Assembly: GCA_018648445.1 (NCBI GenBank)
Contig: JABGRG010000061.1
Coordinates: 1 to 22,714, forward strand
DNA: 22,714 nt
Direction: 5' to 3'
Source: Rhodospirillales bacterium
GTDB taxonomy: Bacteria > Pseudomonadota > Alphaproteobacteria > Rhodospirillales_A > JACZKS01
The stretch's first letter is position 1; every line of letters begins with the position of its first letter. The position numbers were made by a program, and so were the translations under genes. The notes beneath the pieces were generated by a model. That model had not been told where the DNA came from. It saw only the letters and a program-made list of their open reading frames with translations, and searched no databases. This document shows positions 22,278 to 22,714 of the stretch, in pieces.

Positions 22278-22714
22278 ATGTTTAAGGGTTCTATGCCCGC
22301 GCTCATTACGCCGTTTACGGACGGAAAGGTCGATGAGCAGGCGTTCCGCGATTTCGTGGAATGGCAGATCCAGGAAGGATCGGACGGGTTGGTTCCTTGT
22401 GGCACGACAGGCGAATCGCCGACGTTGAGCCATGAAGAGCACATGCGGGTCATCGATATTTGCATTGAAGTCGCGAACGGGCGCGTTCCGGTGATCGCCG
22501 GGGCCGGTTCCAATTCGACGGCCGAGGCCATCGGATTTGTCAAACACGCGAAAACCGCCGGTGCCGACGCCGCCCTTGTGGTGACACCCTATTACAACAA
22601 ACCAACGCAAGAGGGCCTGTATCGCCACTACAAAACCCTTAACGACGCCGCCGTGATCCCGATCATTATCTACAACATTCCGGGACGCAGCATCGTCGAT
22701 ATGTCGGTTGAGAC
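22278..22714 (+). CDS. dapA: 4-hydroxy-tetrahydrodipicolinate synthase, 5' part (3' truncated)
   Basis: The first 145 residues are visible before the window ends. DapA condenses pyruvate with aspartate semialdehyde, the first step of the diaminopimelate/lysine branch that supplies peptidoglycan and lysine. Marks are [16 protein letters not shown] at the start, [16 protein letters not shown] with the paired threonines of the active site, [27 protein letters not shown] with the catalytic tyrosine, and IYNIPGR. The Schiff-base lysine (about residue 161 in the family) lies beyond the window, so activity cannot be fully confirmed. GGGGAGATAAGGG directly precedes the ATG. The gene is divergent from slt across 140 bp, an arrangement common in alphaproteobacteria. 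Confidence 0.95.
   Translation, partial: MFKGSMPALITPFTDGKVDEQAFRDFVEWQIQEGSDGLVPCGTTGESPTLSHEEHMRVIDICIEVANGRVPVIAGAGSNSTAEAIGFVKHAKTAGADAALVVTPYYNKPTQEGLYRHYKTLNDAAVIPIIIYNIPGRSIVDMSVE

Overview
This window looks like chromosomal DNA of an alphaproteobacterium, most likely a Rhodospirillales-type lineage. That placement is inferred from gene content and order: ftsB, then a pyruvate dehydrogenase operon whose E1-beta carries a lipoyl domain, then lpd, lipA and a Coq10-type gene, followed by pgpA/pncC and a divergent slt/dapA pair. No rRNA, tRNA, insertion sequence or CRISPR array was seen. I support 23 protein genes, two of them cut by the window edges. No gene-free stretch exceeds 300 bases.

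Layout. 1-347: 3' end of a probable DegT-family aminotransferase. 351-1286 (-): D-carbamoylase-type nitrilase-superfamily hydrolase. 1369-2738 (+): ArsR-family repressor translationally coupled to a PF03773 (ArsP-like) permease, divergent from the hydrolase across an 82-bp region holding a palindrome and a good promoter. 2735-3802 (-): exported amidohydrolase. 3959-4294 (+): FtsB/DivIC-like division protein. 4291-7179 (-): a 962-residue fusion of acyl carrier, acyl-AMP ligase and PlsC-type acyltransferase. 7180-7410: AT-rich pdh promoter region with a 10-bp inverted repeat. 7411-14510 (+): seven-gene operon pdhA-pdhB-pdhC-cupin-lpd-lipA-coq10. 14493-16440 (-): pgpA-pncC-proline dehydrogenase, joined by overlapping start/stop codons. 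16715-18509 (+): membrane-anchored M23 peptidase overlapping a bactofilin gene. 18501-20044 (-): HAD hydrolase of the haloacid dehalogenase type II family, then an alpha/beta hydrolase. 20122-22137 (-): periplasmic Slt-type lytic transglycosylase. 22278-22714 (+): start of dapA.

How the genes work together. The central operon encodes a whole pyruvate dehydrogenase complex (E1-alpha, E1-beta, E2, E3) plus lipoyl synthase, which completes the cofactor on the lipoyl domains of E1-beta and E2. A Coq10-like protein links it to quinone metabolism, and a small cupin of unknown role sits inside the operon. M23 peptidase, bactofilin, Slt, FtsB and DapA form a loose cell-envelope theme around it.

Most unusual points: the carrier-ligase-acyltransferase fusion; an E2 with two tandem E3-binding domains; near-identical lipoyl-domain DNA in pdhB and pdhC; a haloacid-dehalogenase-family protein lacking several halide-handling residues; an ArsR with a C-terminal Cys-Cys-x3-Cys; and the fact that all five convergent gene pairs meet within 3 bp or overlap, leaving no room for intergenic terminators. 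All of this was read from the sequence by eye; no database search was run.
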